Below, one piece after another: positions 17,667 to 26,584 of a stretch of 64,000 bases of DNA. How positions within the stretch are numbered: the stretch's first letter is position 1; each line of letters begins with the position of its first letter. Made by a program: the position numbers and the translations under genes. Location: positions 124,001 to 188,000 of the forward strand of contig CAVZHI010000006.1 of the NCBI GenBank assembly GCA_963775015.1, written 5' to 3'. The notes under the pieces are model-generated. The model made no database searches. It saw only the letters and a program-made list of their open reading frames with translations, and was not told the origin of the DNA. This stretch comes from JAEMQF01 sp963775015. GTDB taxonomy: Bacteria; Pseudomonadota; Gammaproteobacteria; Burkholderiales; Burkholderiaceae_C.

Positions 17667-18404
17667 TCAGGAGCGGAACAGCCTTGAATACTGGGTTTCA
17701 TGCTGCGCCGAGAGAATCGCCAGCATCGGCGTGAAGGCCTGGCGGCTGCTGGCCGGCAACGCCATGGCGCGCTCGACTGCGGCCGGGATGCTTTCGATGA
17801 GCCGGGCCAGGATGCGCTGCGCCGACGCCTGCCCGAGCGGCACGCACTTCATCGCCGCTTGGACCATGTTCTCGGCCCAACTGAAGGCGAGGCTCAGCAC
17901 CGCGTCGCGTCGCGGAGCGCCGGTCACTGCGGCGGCCAAGGCGAAAGCGATCACCCAGTTCGGTGCCGGCTCGAGCGCGGCGAGGGTGGCGAGCCGCAAA
18001 TCGTCGGGCGTGCCTCGATTGCGCAGCCAGGCGAGCAGCGAGCGGCCCATTTGTTCGCTTTGCTGGCGCAGTTCCGCGCTCTCGCGGGTGCGCTGGACCC
18101 AGGAATTCAACTCCACGAGCGCGCGTTCGTCATGCACCAGCCAGGCGTCGAATGCCGCTGCCGCGACCGCAAGCTCGCTGCGCGCCAGGCCGAGGTCCAG
18201 CTGATCGAGCAGCCAGGCGCCGGCTTGGGTTTCATCGACGACGAGTCGCGCTTCGACCGCAGCCTCGAGACCCTCCGAATAGCTGAAACCGCCAACCGGC
18301 AACGCCGGCGACGTGAGCTGCATCAGTTGCAGCAAAGCGAGCGGCGTGAGTGCGTGCTGGCCCACAGCGTCAGAGCCGCCGCTCGCGGGCGGCGTGGGGA
18401 TCAA
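17667..18404 (-). CDS. ureF: Urease accessory protein UreF
   Basis: Helical accessory protein of 245 residues that bridges UreD to UreG in the urease activation complex. Recognisable stretches are LTSPALPVGGFSYSEGLE near the N terminus and FSWAENMVQAAMKCVPLGQ in the C-terminal half. The frame opens with a TTG at 18404 that overlaps the ureE stop. A GTG at codon 14 is an alternative start. Confidence 0.93.
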   Translation of the reverse strand: MIPTPPASGGSDAVGQHALTPLALLQLMQLTSPALPVGGFSYSEGLEAAVEARLVVDETQAGAWLLDQLDLGLARSELAVAAAAFDAWLVHDERALVELNSWVQRTRESAELRQQSEQMGRSLLAWLRNRGTPDDLRLATLAALEPAPNWVIAFALAAAVTGAPRRDAVLSLAFSWAENMVQAAMKCVPLGQASAQRILARLIESIPAAVERAMALPASSRQAFTPMLAILSAQHETQYSRLFRS

Positions 18405-19055
18405 TGGCCGTGCCCGTGGTCGTGCCCACGATCATGGGAGTGACCCTTGGCGGGTTCATGCCCATGATCGTGGCCATGATCTTTCGCATGATCTGGCCCA
18501 TGGTCGTGGGCGTGGCCCTTCGCGGGGTCGTGGGCATGACCCTTGACGTGATCGTGACCGTGATCGTGGGCGTGATCGTGGCCGTGGGCCGTGCCCCGGT
18601 GTCGCGGCATACGCGCCCGACTCGGGCTCAAAGGGCGCGCGCTCCTCGGTCACGATCAAATGCATCTGGCGCAGCATGTCGGCGAGCACATGGTCGGGTT
18701 CGAGCTTCAGGTGTTCGGGCGTGAGTTCGAGCGCCACATGCCGATTCCCAAGGTGGTAGGCGGCGCGCAGCAGGTCGAAAGGCGTGCCATGTTCGGTGCA
18801 GTGGCGCACCACGAGCACCGGCTGCGCCGCGGCGATGATCCGGATCAGCGAGCCGTCTTGCGCCACCAGCACGTCGCCACCACGCGCGACCTGGCCGCGC
18901 GCCAGGATCACGCCCAGCGCCCGGCCGGTGCTGTCGGTTCCGTCGAAGCGGCTTTTCTGGCGCACGTCCCAATCGAGTTCGAGCGTCGCGGCGCGCTTCA
19001 CGAGCGCCGGCGCCAGGCCGCGGCCGCGGGGAATGAGTCGGTTCGCGATCAGCAT
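18401..19055 (-). CDS. ureE: Urease accessory protein UreE with His-rich tail (one frameshift)
   Basis: Nickel metallochaperone that hands Ni2+ to UreG. The body (LIANRLIPRGRGLAP, AYHLGNRHVALELTPEHLKLE) is standard UreE. The C-terminal tail is almost entirely Gly-His-Asp repeats (HGHDHAHDHGHDH and similar), a strong metal-binding stretch of about 55 residues. One extra C in a CCC run near 18586-18590 puts the tail in another frame. Reading through unrepaired would give an Arg/Pro/Ser tail. The start at 19055 is MLIANRL. The stop overlaps ureF. Confidence 0.9.
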
Positions 19056-19297
19056 CGGCGTGTGGGTGGGCAGTTCGGCTGCACAGTGTGCCAGCAAACG
19101 CCGCGGCCGCCGGGTTCACGCGCCGGCCTGGGCGCCGCCGTGTCAGGCGCGCCGCTTGCGCAGCGACAAAGCATGGTGAGCGGTTCAGGAAGCTCAGGAC
19201 TTTTGCTATTGCGCGGCGCGCCGCTTCGGGTCAATATTTTCCCCGCCGGCATTGAAAGGGGCCGCATGTCAGAGGCCGGCCAACACGGGAGACTCGC

Positions 19298-20641
19298 ATG
19301 AACACCTTGGTTTCGTCGCTGCCGGGCAGCGAATCGCGCGCGGTCGACGCTGCAGCGCGGATCGTGCGGCGCCTGCTGCGCGGCTTTCGTGGTTCGGTTG
19401 CGCTGCGCCTGTGGAACGACACGCTGCTGCGCCTGGGCCCGGCGGCGCCCGAGTTCACGATGGTCGTGCACGACCCGACGGTGCTGCGCGAACTCGTGCT
19501 GCAGCGCAACCCGTTGCTGCTCGTCGAGGCGCATTTCCGCGGTCTGCTCGACTTCGAAGGTGATCTGTACGCGGCGCTGCGGTTGAAGCCGCATTTTCAG
19601 GAGTTGTCGCTGACTCCGCTGGAGCGGGTGGCGCTGTGGCGCGACGCGCTGCGCCTGCCCAAGCGCCAGCGCCTGGTGGTGTCGCCCACGGCGGCGGGGG
19701 CGGGGGCGGGGAACGACGTCAAACGTTTCAGGCACCGCCACTCGCGCGACAGCGACCGCGCGGCGATTGCCTTCCATTACGACGTGTCGAATGAGTTCTA
19801 CCGACTATTTCTTGACGAGCAGATGGTCTACTCGTGCGCCTACTTCGAATCCGCTGACGATTCGATCGACCAGGCGCAACGCAACAAGCTGGACCACATC
19901 TGCCGCAAACTGCGCCTCAAACCCGGCGAAAAACTGCTCGACATCGGTTGCGGCTGGGGCGCGCTCGTGCTCTGGGCGGCGCAGCACTACGGGGTTCACG
20001 CGCATGGCATCACGCTCAGCGCTCAGCAGCTCGAGCGGGCCCAGGAGCGGATCGCCGCCGCCGGCTTGCAGAACCGGGTGACGGTCGAGTTGCGCGACTA
20101 CCGCGACCTGCAAGGCGAAGGCGTCTACGACAAGGTGTCGAGCGTGGGCATGTTCGAACATGTCGGCCTGGCGAACTTGCCCGCGTACAACGCGACCGTG
20201 TTTCGCGTCTTGCGCGACGATGGCCTGTTCCTGAACCATGGCATCACGCACGACGAAGAAGGTTGGCAGCCCGGCTTGGTCAGCGACTTCATCAACCGCT
20301 ACGTGTTCCCGGACGGCGAACTCGACACCGTGAGCAACGTGCAGCGCGGCATGGAGCACGCGGGTTTCGAGATCCTCGACGTCGAAGCGCTGCGCCCGCA
20401 CTACGCGATGACGCTGCGCCATTGGGTGCAGCGCCTCGAGGCGCGGCGCGACGAAGCGTTGCAGCATGTGAACGAGGCGACGTACCGCGTCTGGCGCCTC
20501 TACATGGCGGCTTGTGCGCTCGAGTTCGAAGCCGGTGGCACAGGCATCTACCAGGTGCTCACGGGCAAGCGCCGCGCCGGCGTGCCGTCGGTGCCGCTGA
20601 CACGGCGCGACTTGTACCGGGGCGCGATGCCGGGCGCGTAG
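19298..20641 (+). CDS. cfa: Cyclopropane-fatty-acyl-phospholipid synthase family protein
   Basis: SAM-dependent methyltransferase of 447 residues that would add a methylene bridge to unsaturated membrane lipid acyl chains. An N-terminal lipid-binding region is followed by the motif FHYDVSNEFYRLFLDEQM, the SAM site LLDIGCGWGALV, and the bicarbonate/active-site region SVGMFEHVGLANL and HYAMTLRHWVQRLE. The length is typical. It is divergent from ureE and convergent with the flavoprotein at 20654. It forms part of the cargo that separates ureABC from ureEFG. Confidence 0.92.
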   Translation: MNTLVSSLPGSESRAVDAAARIVRRLLRGFRGSVALRLWNDTLLRLGPAAPEFTMVVHDPTVLRELVLQRNPLLLVEAHFRGLLDFEGDLYAALRLKPHFQELSLTPLERVALWRDALRLPKRQRLVVSPTAAGAGAGNDVKRFRHRHSRDSDRAAIAFHYDVSNEFYRLFLDEQMVYSCAYFESADDSIDQAQRNKLDHICRKLRLKPGEKLLDIGCGWGALVLWAAQHYGVHAHGITLSAQQLERAQERIAAAGLQNRVTVELRDYRDLQGEGVYDKVSSVGMFEHVGLANLPAYNATVFRVLRDDGLFLNHGITHDEEGWQPGLVSDFINRYVFPDGELDTVSNVQRGMEHAGFEILDVEALRPHYAMTLRHWVQRLEARRDEALQHVNEATYRVWRLYMAACALEFEAGGTGIYQVLTGKRRAGVPSVPLTRRDLYRGAMPGA

Positions 20642-20653
20642 CGCCTCAAGCTC

Positions 20654-21784
20654 TCACGGCGCGATCGAGCGCGCGACCTGCTGCGCCTGCGCGGCGATCG
20701 CGCGCAGCAGCCCGCCGGGCTGGCGAATGTCGAAGCCGACGAAGTAGACGCCGGCCATCGCGCCTTGCCCCGCGACACTGCTGGGCAAACGGTTCGCGTC
20801 GAGTTCGGGCTTCGGCCCGGGAAAGAGTTTGTCGACGCGCGCTTCGTAGCCCGTCGCGAGCAGCACCGCGTCAAACGCAGCTTCACGCCCGTCGTTGAAG
20901 CGAACGCCTTGCGGCGTGAAGGTTTCGATTCCGGGGTAGACGACAATCTCGCCGCGCTTGATTCGCGCCAGCGTTCCCACGTCGATCACCGGCGTCTTGC
21001 CGTGTTCGCGCAACTGGCGCAGCGGCGAGATCGGCGCCGTGCGCAGGCCGAAGCGGCTCAGGTCTCCCACCGTCACGTTGCGCAGCAGCGTCGCGAGCGC
21101 ATCGCCCCACGCCGTGGGCAGCTTGGACAACATGATTGACGACACCTGCGTCGGCCGGCCGAGCACGTCGCGGTACACCAGGTTCACCGGGGAGCGCACC
21201 GAGAGCGCGGTTCGCACGCCATGCTCGGCGAGGTCGAGTGCGATCTCGGCGCCGGTGTTGCCCATGCCGACGACGAGCATGCGCTGCCCGGCGAAGGGCG
21301 CGGCGTTGCGGTAAGCCTGACTGTGTACGACCTGGCCCGTGTAGCTCGCCTGGCCCGGGAACGCCGCCGCGCGCGGCTCGCGGTTCGCGCCGGTGGCGAG
21401 AACGACGGCGCGCGAGACGAACTCGCGCCCCGACGCCGTCGACGTCTTCCAGCCGCGCGGATGCGGCGCGATCGCCACGACCGACTCGCCGAACAGCGGT
21501 TCGATGCGGTGCTGCTGCGCATACGCGCTCAGATAGTCGACGACACCTTGGCGCGGCACGTAGCGCGGCGCATGCTCGGGAAACGGCATTCCGGGCAAGG
21601 CGGAGAGCGCCTTCACGGTGTGCAGGTGCAGCCGTTCGTAATGCGCGCGCCACGACGCTGCGACGTGTGCTTCGCGCTCGATCACGAGCGGGCGCACGCC
21701 GCGCTGCACCAGGCAGCCCGCGACGCCCAGGCCGGCCGGGCCGGCGCCGACGATCACGACGCGCGGGTCCTCAGCGCTCGGCAT
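20654..21784 (-). CDS. FAD/NAD(P)-dependent flavoprotein monooxygenase-like
   Basis: Protein of 376 residues with an N-terminal FAD-binding Rossmann motif (VIVGAGPAGLGVAG) and a central NADPH-binding Rossmann motif (MLVVGMGNTGAEIALDLAEHG). The architecture fits flavin-containing monooxygenases of the YUCCA/Baeyer-Villiger type. The C-terminal ATGYEARVDKLFPG is the conserved ATGY element. The start at 21784 (MPSAEDPR) overlaps the upstream kinase by 14 bases. The substrate is unknown. Confidence 0.85.
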   Translation of the reverse strand: MPSAEDPRVVIVGAGPAGLGVAGCLVQRGVRPLVIEREAHVAASWRAHYERLHLHTVKALSALPGMPFPEHAPRYVPRQGVVDYLSAYAQQHRIEPLFGESVVAIAPHPRGWKTSTASGREFVSRAVVLATGANREPRAAAFPGQASYTGQVVHSQAYRNAAPFAGQRMLVVGMGNTGAEIALDLAEHGVRTALSVRSPVNLVYRDVLGRPTQVSSIMLSKLPTAWGDALATLLRNVTVGDLSRFGLRTAPISPLRQLREHGKTPVIDVGTLARIKRGEIVVYPGIETFTPQGVRFNDGREAAFDAVLLATGYEARVDKLFPGPKPELDANRLPSSVAGQGAMAGVYFVGFDIRQPGGLLRAIAAQAQQVARSIAP

Positions 21785-22718
21785 CGCTGCGCGCCTCCCG
21801 AAGCGCCGCTTCGACTTGCGCCCGCCGCGGCAGCGGGTCGACGGCGCCAAATCCGAGCGTGCTCAGCGCCGCGGCGACGTTCGCCATCCGCGCCGCGTCG
21901 ACGAGCGTCGCGCCGCGTGCGAGTTGCGCGAGAAGCGCGCCCGCGAAACAGTCGCCGGCGCCCGTCGCGTCGAGCGGCGTGACGTGAAATGGCGGCAACC
22001 GAGTCAGCGCCGAACCCTCAGACACGACGCAGCCCTGCGCGCCGAGCTTGAGGATCACTGCGCGCGCGCCCTGCTCGTGCGCCCAGGCGATGATTGCCTC
22101 GGGCTCCTTGATGCCGGTCAACAGGGCGACTTCGTCGCTGCTCGGCAGGAACAGGTCGCACAGCGGCAAGACCTTGCGTGTGACCTCCAAGGCGCGCGCT
22201 GCCGACCACAGGCGCGGCCGGTGGTTCAGGTCGAAGCTGATTCGCGCCCCGCCCGCGCGCGCCAGCGCGAGCGCTTCGAACACGGTCTCGCACGCGCTGT
22301 CGCTGATCGCAAGCGAAATTCCCGACACGTGCAATTGCGCGGCGCGCGCGATGAGCTCGCGCGGCAGGCTGGCGGGCGTCATCAGGCTCGCGGCGCTGCC
22401 GGCGCGCCGGTAGGTGAATTCATGGCCGTGCGCGGCGTGGCTCACGAAGTAGATACCACTCGGCGCGCCGGGAACAATCCGCACGCCGTCAAGCGCGACG
22501 CCTTCGCGCCGCCACAGTTCGAGCAAGGAACTGCCGAAGCTGTCGTCGCCGACTTGCGTGATGTAGGCGCAGCGTGCGCCCATTCGCGCCGCAGCAATGA
22601 CGGCGTTCGACGTGTCGCCGCCGAAGCCCCTGTGGAATTCGGGCCGCGCCGGGTCGCGCTGGTTGAATTCGATCAGCGGCTCGCCGATCGCGACGAGGTC
22701 GATCGGATGGGCGTGCAT
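21771..22718 (-). CDS. PfkB-family sugar kinase (2-keto-3-deoxygluconate kinase-like)
   Basis: Ribokinase-fold carbohydrate kinase of about 315 residues. The N-terminal signature is GGDTSNAVIAAARMGA and the C-terminal signature is LDATGAGDCFAGALL, whose GAGD holds the catalytic Asp. The sequence looks closest to KdgK-type kinases (FHRGFGGDTSN, ISLAISD), which would place it in uronate catabolism, but no pathway neighbours are here. MHAHPIDL at 22718 is the preferred start, with ATG 22793 as an alternative. It probably forms a unit with the flavoprotein downstream. Confidence 0.85.
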   Translation of the reverse strand: MHAHPIDLVAIGEPLIEFNQRDPARPEFHRGFGGDTSNAVIAAARMGARCAYITQVGDDSFGSSLLELWRREGVALDGVRIVPGAPSGIYFVSHAAHGHEFTYRRAGSAASLMTPASLPRELIARAAQLHVSGISLAISDSACETVFEALALARAGGARISFDLNHRPRLWSAARALEVTRKVLPLCDLFLPSSDEVALLTGIKEPEAIIAWAHEQGARAVILKLGAQGCVVSEGSALTRLPPFHVTPLDATGAGDCFAGALLAQLARGATLVDAARMANVAAALSTLGFGAVDPLPRRAQVEAALREARSDAER

Positions 22719-22820
22719 GGCGTCAAATCCCGACAAGACGCCGAAGCGCGGCGCGCGCGGAGGCGGGGCCGCTCGAGCCTCGCCATGGTTCACATTCTCA
22801 CCGCATCTGGACAGCGCTAC

Positions 22821-23438
22821 CTATGCCTCGCGGCGCGCCAAGGCGAGGAAGGCGCCCAGCCCCAACATCGTGGCGCCCGACACGCGAGTCAGCATGCGCG
22901 CGCGCGCCTCCCGTGCGGCCCCCGACTCGAGCAGACGATGTGCGGCAAAGACGGCCACCACATCCACGAGGGTGTTGAGCGCCACGCAGATGCTGCCCAG
23001 GAGCACGAGTTGCGGAACCAAGGGTGCACTGGGCGACGTGAACTGCGGCAGGAACGCCAGGAAGAACAGCGCAGTCTTGACGTTCAATGCCTCGACGACG
23101 ATGCCCTCGAACAACGCGCGTCGCGCACCTTGCGACGCCACGGCCTCGACCGTGAACGCTGGTTCCTTGCGCAACAGCATCCGGATGCCGAGGTAGATCA
23201 GATACGCCGCCCCCAGAACCTTGAGCACGTTGAACGCGACGGCCGACTGCGCAATCAGGAGCGACAGCCCGATCGCCGCGGCAAGGACGTGAAGCAGTCC
23301 GCCGATGCCGGTGCCGATGCACGAGGCCAACCCTTCGGAACGGCCGCCGGCGACAGTGCGTGCCACGACGTAAGCGATGCCGGGGCCCGGGGTGATGGCC
23401 AGGACGACCGCGGCGACAAGAAAGGCAAGGATCGACAT
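22821..23438 (-). CDS. LysE-family amino-acid exporter
   Basis: Inner-membrane transporter of 205 residues with about five or six hydrophobic segments. The family signature sits near the N terminus (AITPGPGIAYVVARTVAGG). The start MSILAFLVAAVVLAI at 23438 lies 13 bases after the stop of the preceding ABM-type gene, so the two are likely co-transcribed. RhtB/LysE proteins export amino acids or homoserine lactones. The substrate is not deducible. Confidence 0.88.
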   Translation of the reverse strand: MSILAFLVAAVVLAITPGPGIAYVVARTVAGGRSEGLASCIGTGIGGLLHVLAAAIGLSLLIAQSAVAFNVLKVLGAAYLIYLGIRMLLRKEPAFTVEAVASQGARRALFEGIVVEALNVKTALFFLAFLPQFTSPSAPLVPQLVLLGSICVALNTLVDVVAVFAAHRLLESGAAREARARMLTRVSGATMLGLGAFLALARREA

Positions 23439-23451
23439 GGTGTTCTTCCGC

Positions 23452-23809
23452 TCAGCGTTTGGGTTCGGCGCGGCCGGAGGGAGACAGCGTGAAGCCGGCC
23501 AAGGGATGGTTGATCCCGCCATCGCCGTAGCTGCCGACAACTTGTGCGATGACGACCTGGTAGCCGGCAAGCCATTGCTGCTGGCGCTGTTTGGCGGCCA
23601 GGTGGGCCGGATGCTTCATCAGCGCCTGCAGCGACTCGAAGCGTCTGCCAGTAATACACGTTCGAGATGAGTCCGTTGGACGGATTCTCCCAGCTCTCTT
23701 CACCCAGGTAGCCCGGGGTGGTTCTGGCGGCCTCGGCGATCACGTTGTCCAGCCTGTGAAACTCGGCGTCGAACTCGCGTTGGGCGAAGGTGAACGTGGA
23801 TGTATACAT
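23452..23809 (-). CDS. Antibiotic-biosynthesis-monooxygenase-like (ABM) domain protein (one frameshift)
   Basis: Small alpha/beta-barrel protein of about 118 residues after repair. The N-terminal part MYTSTFTFAQREFDAEFHRL through LISNVYYWQ and the C-terminal part SLQALMKHPAHLAAKQR through GINHPLAGFTLS are in different frames. One extra base near 23637-23642 (CTT for CT on the coding strand) separates them. The pattern of an SNVYYW strand followed by a helix with HxxHLAAK is typical of the family. Function is unknown. It lies between ureC and lysE on the same strand. Confidence 0.75.
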
Positions 23810-23915
23810 GGGCTCAGCGTAACCCGATTCGAGTCAGGACCTGCGCGGTTGCGCCTTGCACTGCGGGCTGGGATAGGACCACCAGGGTCCGCCGTGAAGC
23901 GCGCCCGCCGCGAAA

Positions 23916-25642
23916 TCAGAACAGGAAGTAGCGCTGCGCCATCGGCAGCACGCTTGCCGGCTCGCAGGTGAGCAGCACGCCGTCGGCGCGCACTTCGTAA
24001 GTCTGTGCGTCGACTTCCATCGCCGGCAGATAGTGGTTGTGCACCATGTTCTGCTTGCGCACGCCGCGGCAGCCGCGCACTGCGCTCACCGGCTTGGCGA
24101 GGCCCAGGCGATGGCGCAGGCCGCTGTCCACCGCGCTGCGGCTCATGAACGTCAACGAGCCCTGCTGCAGCGCGCCGCCGAACGAACCGAACATGGGCCG
24201 GTAGTGCACCGGCTGCGGCGTCGGGATCGACGCGTTCGGGTCGCCCATCGCCGCCGCGGCGATGAAACCGCCTTTGAGAATGAGCGAGGGCTTGATGCCG
24301 AAGAACGCCGGTTTCCAGAGCACCAGATCGGCCCACTTGCCGACTTCGATGCTGCCCACTTCATGCGCGATGCCATGCGCGAGCGCGGGGTTGATCGTGT
24401 ACTTGGCGATGTAGCGCTTCGCGCGCGCGTTGTCGTTGCGCGCCGCGTCGCCGGGCAATGTGCCGCGCTGCACCTTCATCTTGTGCGCCGTCTGCCAGCA
24501 GCGCAGGATCACTTCGCCGACGCGCCCCATCGCCTGCGAATCGGAGCTGAACATGCTGATCGCGCCCAGGTCGTGCAGCACGTCTTCGGCGGCGATCGTC
24601 TCCTTGCGGATCCGGCTCTCGGCGAACGCCAGGTCTTCGGCGATGTTCGGATCGAGGTGGTGGCACACCATCAGCATGTCGACATGCTCGTCGAGCGTGT
24701 TCACCGTGTAGGGCATCGTCGGGTTCGTCGAACTCGGCAGGAAGTTCGCTTCGCCGACGACGCGCAGGATGTCCGGCGCGTGGCCGCCGCCCGCACCTTC
24801 GGTGTGGAATGCGCAGAGCGTGCGGCCTTTCGTCGCCGCGATCGTGTTCTCGACGAAGCCCGATTCGTTGAGCGTGTCGCTGTGGATCGCGACCTGCGTG
24901 TCGGTTTCTTCGGCGACGCTCAGGCAACAGTCGATCGCCGCAGGCGTCGTGCCCCAGTCTTCGTGCAGCTTCAGGCCGATCGCCCCGGCGTCGACCTGCT
25001 GACGCAAAGCCTCCGGGCGGCTCGCGTTGCCCTTGCCGAGAAATCCCAGGTTCATCGCAAAGCCGTCTGCCGCTTGCAGCATGCGCGCCAGATTCGCCGG
25101 CCCGGGCGTGCACGTCGTTGCGAAGGTGCCGGTCGCCGGGCCGGTGCCGCCCCCGAGCATCGTCGTCACGCCGCTCGCCAGCGCTTCTTCGATTTGCTGC
25201 GGGCAGATGAAGTGGATGTGCGAGTCGATTCCGCCTGCGGTGACGATCATTCCTTCGCCGGCGATGATTTCAGTCCCGGGCCGATGACGATGTCCACACC
25301 CGGCTGCACGTCGGGGTTGCCGGCTTTGCCGATCGCGGCGATTCGCGAGCCGCGAATTCCGATGTCGGCTTTCACGATTCCCCAATGGTCGACGATGAGC
25401 GCGTTCGTGATCACGCAATCGACCGCGTCGTTTGCGCCCGGGCCGTTCATGCGCTGGCTCTGGCCCATGCCGTCGCGGATCGTCTTGCCGCCGCCGAATT
25501 TGACTTCTTCGCCGTAGCCACCGGCGTTCAATGTGAAGTCGCGCTCGACTTCGATCGTCAGTTCCGTGTCCGCCAGGCGCATCCGGTCGCCCACGGTGGG
25601 GCCGAACATTTCAGCGTAGGCGCGGCGTGGGATCGTTGCCAT
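23916..25642 (-). CDS. ureC: Urease alpha subunit (one frameshift)
   Basis: Catalytic subunit of urease, which hydrolyses urea to ammonia and carbamate in the cytoplasm. It starts MATIPRRAYAEMFGPTVGDR at 25642. All nickel-site elements are present: the His pair in GGIDSHIHF, the Lys to be carbamylated in GLKLHEDWG, His in AIHSDT and FHTEGAGGGHAPD, the flap His region MVCHHLDP and the Asp of SSDSQAMGR. One base is missing (or two extra) near 25270-25280, between DIVIGPG and TEIIAGEG. The repaired length of about 575 residues is normal. Confidence 0.95.
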
Positions 25643-25653
25643 GTTGATGTTGT

Positions 25654-25959
25654 TTAGAGAGCGCCTTGGACCAGACCGCGAAAGCCCCACACCTGCCTGG
25701 CGCCGGCGAAGTCGACGAGCTCCACCGTGCGCTGCTGGCCCGGCTCGAAGCGCACCGCGGTGCCGGAGGCGATGTTCAGGCGCATGCCGCGCGCCGCGCT
25801 GCGGTCAAATTTCAGTGCGCCGTTCGTTTCGGCGAAGTGGTAGTGCGAGCCGACTTGAACGGGGCGGTCGCCGGCGTTTTCGATCACCAGCGTGAGCGTA
25901 CGCCGGCCCGGGTTGAGCGCGAGGTCGGGGCCGTCGGTGAGCAGTTCGCCGGGGTTCAT
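25654..25959 (-). CDS. ureB: Urease beta subunit
   Basis: Structural subunit of 101 residues. Recognisable motifs are PGELLTDGPDLALNPGR, VQVGSHYHFAETNGALKFDR and GMRLNIASGTAVRFEPG. It is encoded separately from ureA, as in most proteobacteria and unlike Helicobacter. It lies 21 bases after ureA and 11 before ureC, so the three are co-transcribed. Confidence 0.96.
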   Translation of the reverse strand: MNPGELLTDGPDLALNPGRRTLTLVIENAGDRPVQVGSHYHFAETNGALKFDRSAARGMRLNIASGTAVRFEPGQQRTVELVDFAGARQVWGFRGLVQGAL

Positions 25960-25980
25960 CGTGTCGCCTGTCCTTGAATC

Positions 25981-26283
25981 TCAAACGATCGGCTGGTGCA
26001 CCGTCACCAGTTTGGTGCCGTCGGGGAATGTCGCCTCGACTTGAATGTCGGGGATCATCTCGGCCACGCCATCCATCACATCGGCGCGCCCCAGCACGAG
26101 TTTGCCCTCGCTCATCAATTGCGCGACGCTTCTGCCGTCGCGCGCGCCTTCCATGATCGCGGCACTGATGAGCGCCACCGCTTCGGGGTAGTTGAGCTTC
26201 AGGCCGCGCGCGCGGCGCCGCTCAGCGAGCAGCGCCGCCGTGAAGATCAAGAGCTTGTCTTTCTCGCGCGGGGTCAGTTCCAT
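25981..26283 (-). CDS. ureA: Urease gamma subunit
   Basis: Structural subunit of 100 residues, starting MELTPREKDKLLIFTAALLA at 26283. Other family stretches are LNYPEAVALISAAIMEGARDG and VLGRADVMDGVAEMIPDIQV. It is the first gene of the ureABC block. A sigma-54-type promoter lies 85 bases upstream on the minus strand. Confidence 0.96.
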   Translation of the reverse strand: MELTPREKDKLLIFTAALLAERRRARGLKLNYPEAVALISAAIMEGARDGRSVAQLMSEGKLVLGRADVMDGVAEMIPDIQVEATFPDGTKLVTVHQPIV

Positions 26284-26367
26284 CGGGCTGGCTCGCAAGT
26301 CTGGTATGCCGTGACCTGAGGCGTGGCCGGGCAGGCGCGAATCTTAGCGCCCTGAAATTCAGACAAC

Positions 26368-26382
26368 GCAAGGGCGATGCCA
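26368..26382 (-). promoter_or_regulatory. Candidate sigma-54 promoter for ureABC
   Basis: The minus strand reads TGGCATC-GCCC-TTGC, against the consensus TGGCACG-N4-TTGC. The invariant GG (-24) and GC (-12) are correctly spaced by 10 bases. The distance to the ureA ATG is 85 bases. It mirrors a better match for urtA on the opposite strand. Confidence 0.5.
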
Positions 26383-26422
26383 GGTGAATGGTGCGTTGAG
26401 GGGCGGATCGGGTCCGCATTTG

Positions 26423-26437
26423 GTGCGCCTTGCGCAC
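26423..26437. promoter_or_regulatory. Inverted repeat between the divergent ure and urt promoters
   Basis: GTGCG-CCTTG-CGCAC is an exact 5+5 palindrome placed between the two sigma-54-like promoters, about 48 and 70 bases from their -24 elements. It resembles an enhancer-protein operator in size and position (NtrC is the obvious candidate), although the arm order differs from the classical TGCAC...GTGCA site. Confidence 0.35.
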
Positions 26438-26499
26438 GAAAGCATGCGGCGCGCCCTGTTTCGGCGAATCTGCAAACCCTGCGCCCCGTGGTGACACGC

Positions 26500-26514
26500 T
26501 GGCATGGCGCTTGC
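26500..26514 (+). promoter_or_regulatory. Candidate sigma-54 promoter for urtABCDE
   Basis: TGGCATG-GCGC-TTGC matches the consensus TGGCACG-N4-TTGC at every defined base but one, with correct GG/GC spacing, and is followed by T as the consensus prefers. The predicted transcription start near 26526 leaves a leader of about 59 bases before the urtA ATG. Nitrogen-regulated urea transport commonly uses this sigma factor with NtrC. Confidence 0.65.
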
Positions 26515-26584
26515 TCGATCACGCATTCGACGAGATTGGTTCTCGCCGCATGTCAGCCAACCCAACCGAATTGGAGACCCATCA

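Noticed and set aside
18401..18600. Tandem repeat or CRISPR-like array in the ureE 3' end
   Set aside because: The periodicity comes from His-Gly-Asp codons of the metal-binding tail. There are no constant repeats with unique spacers.
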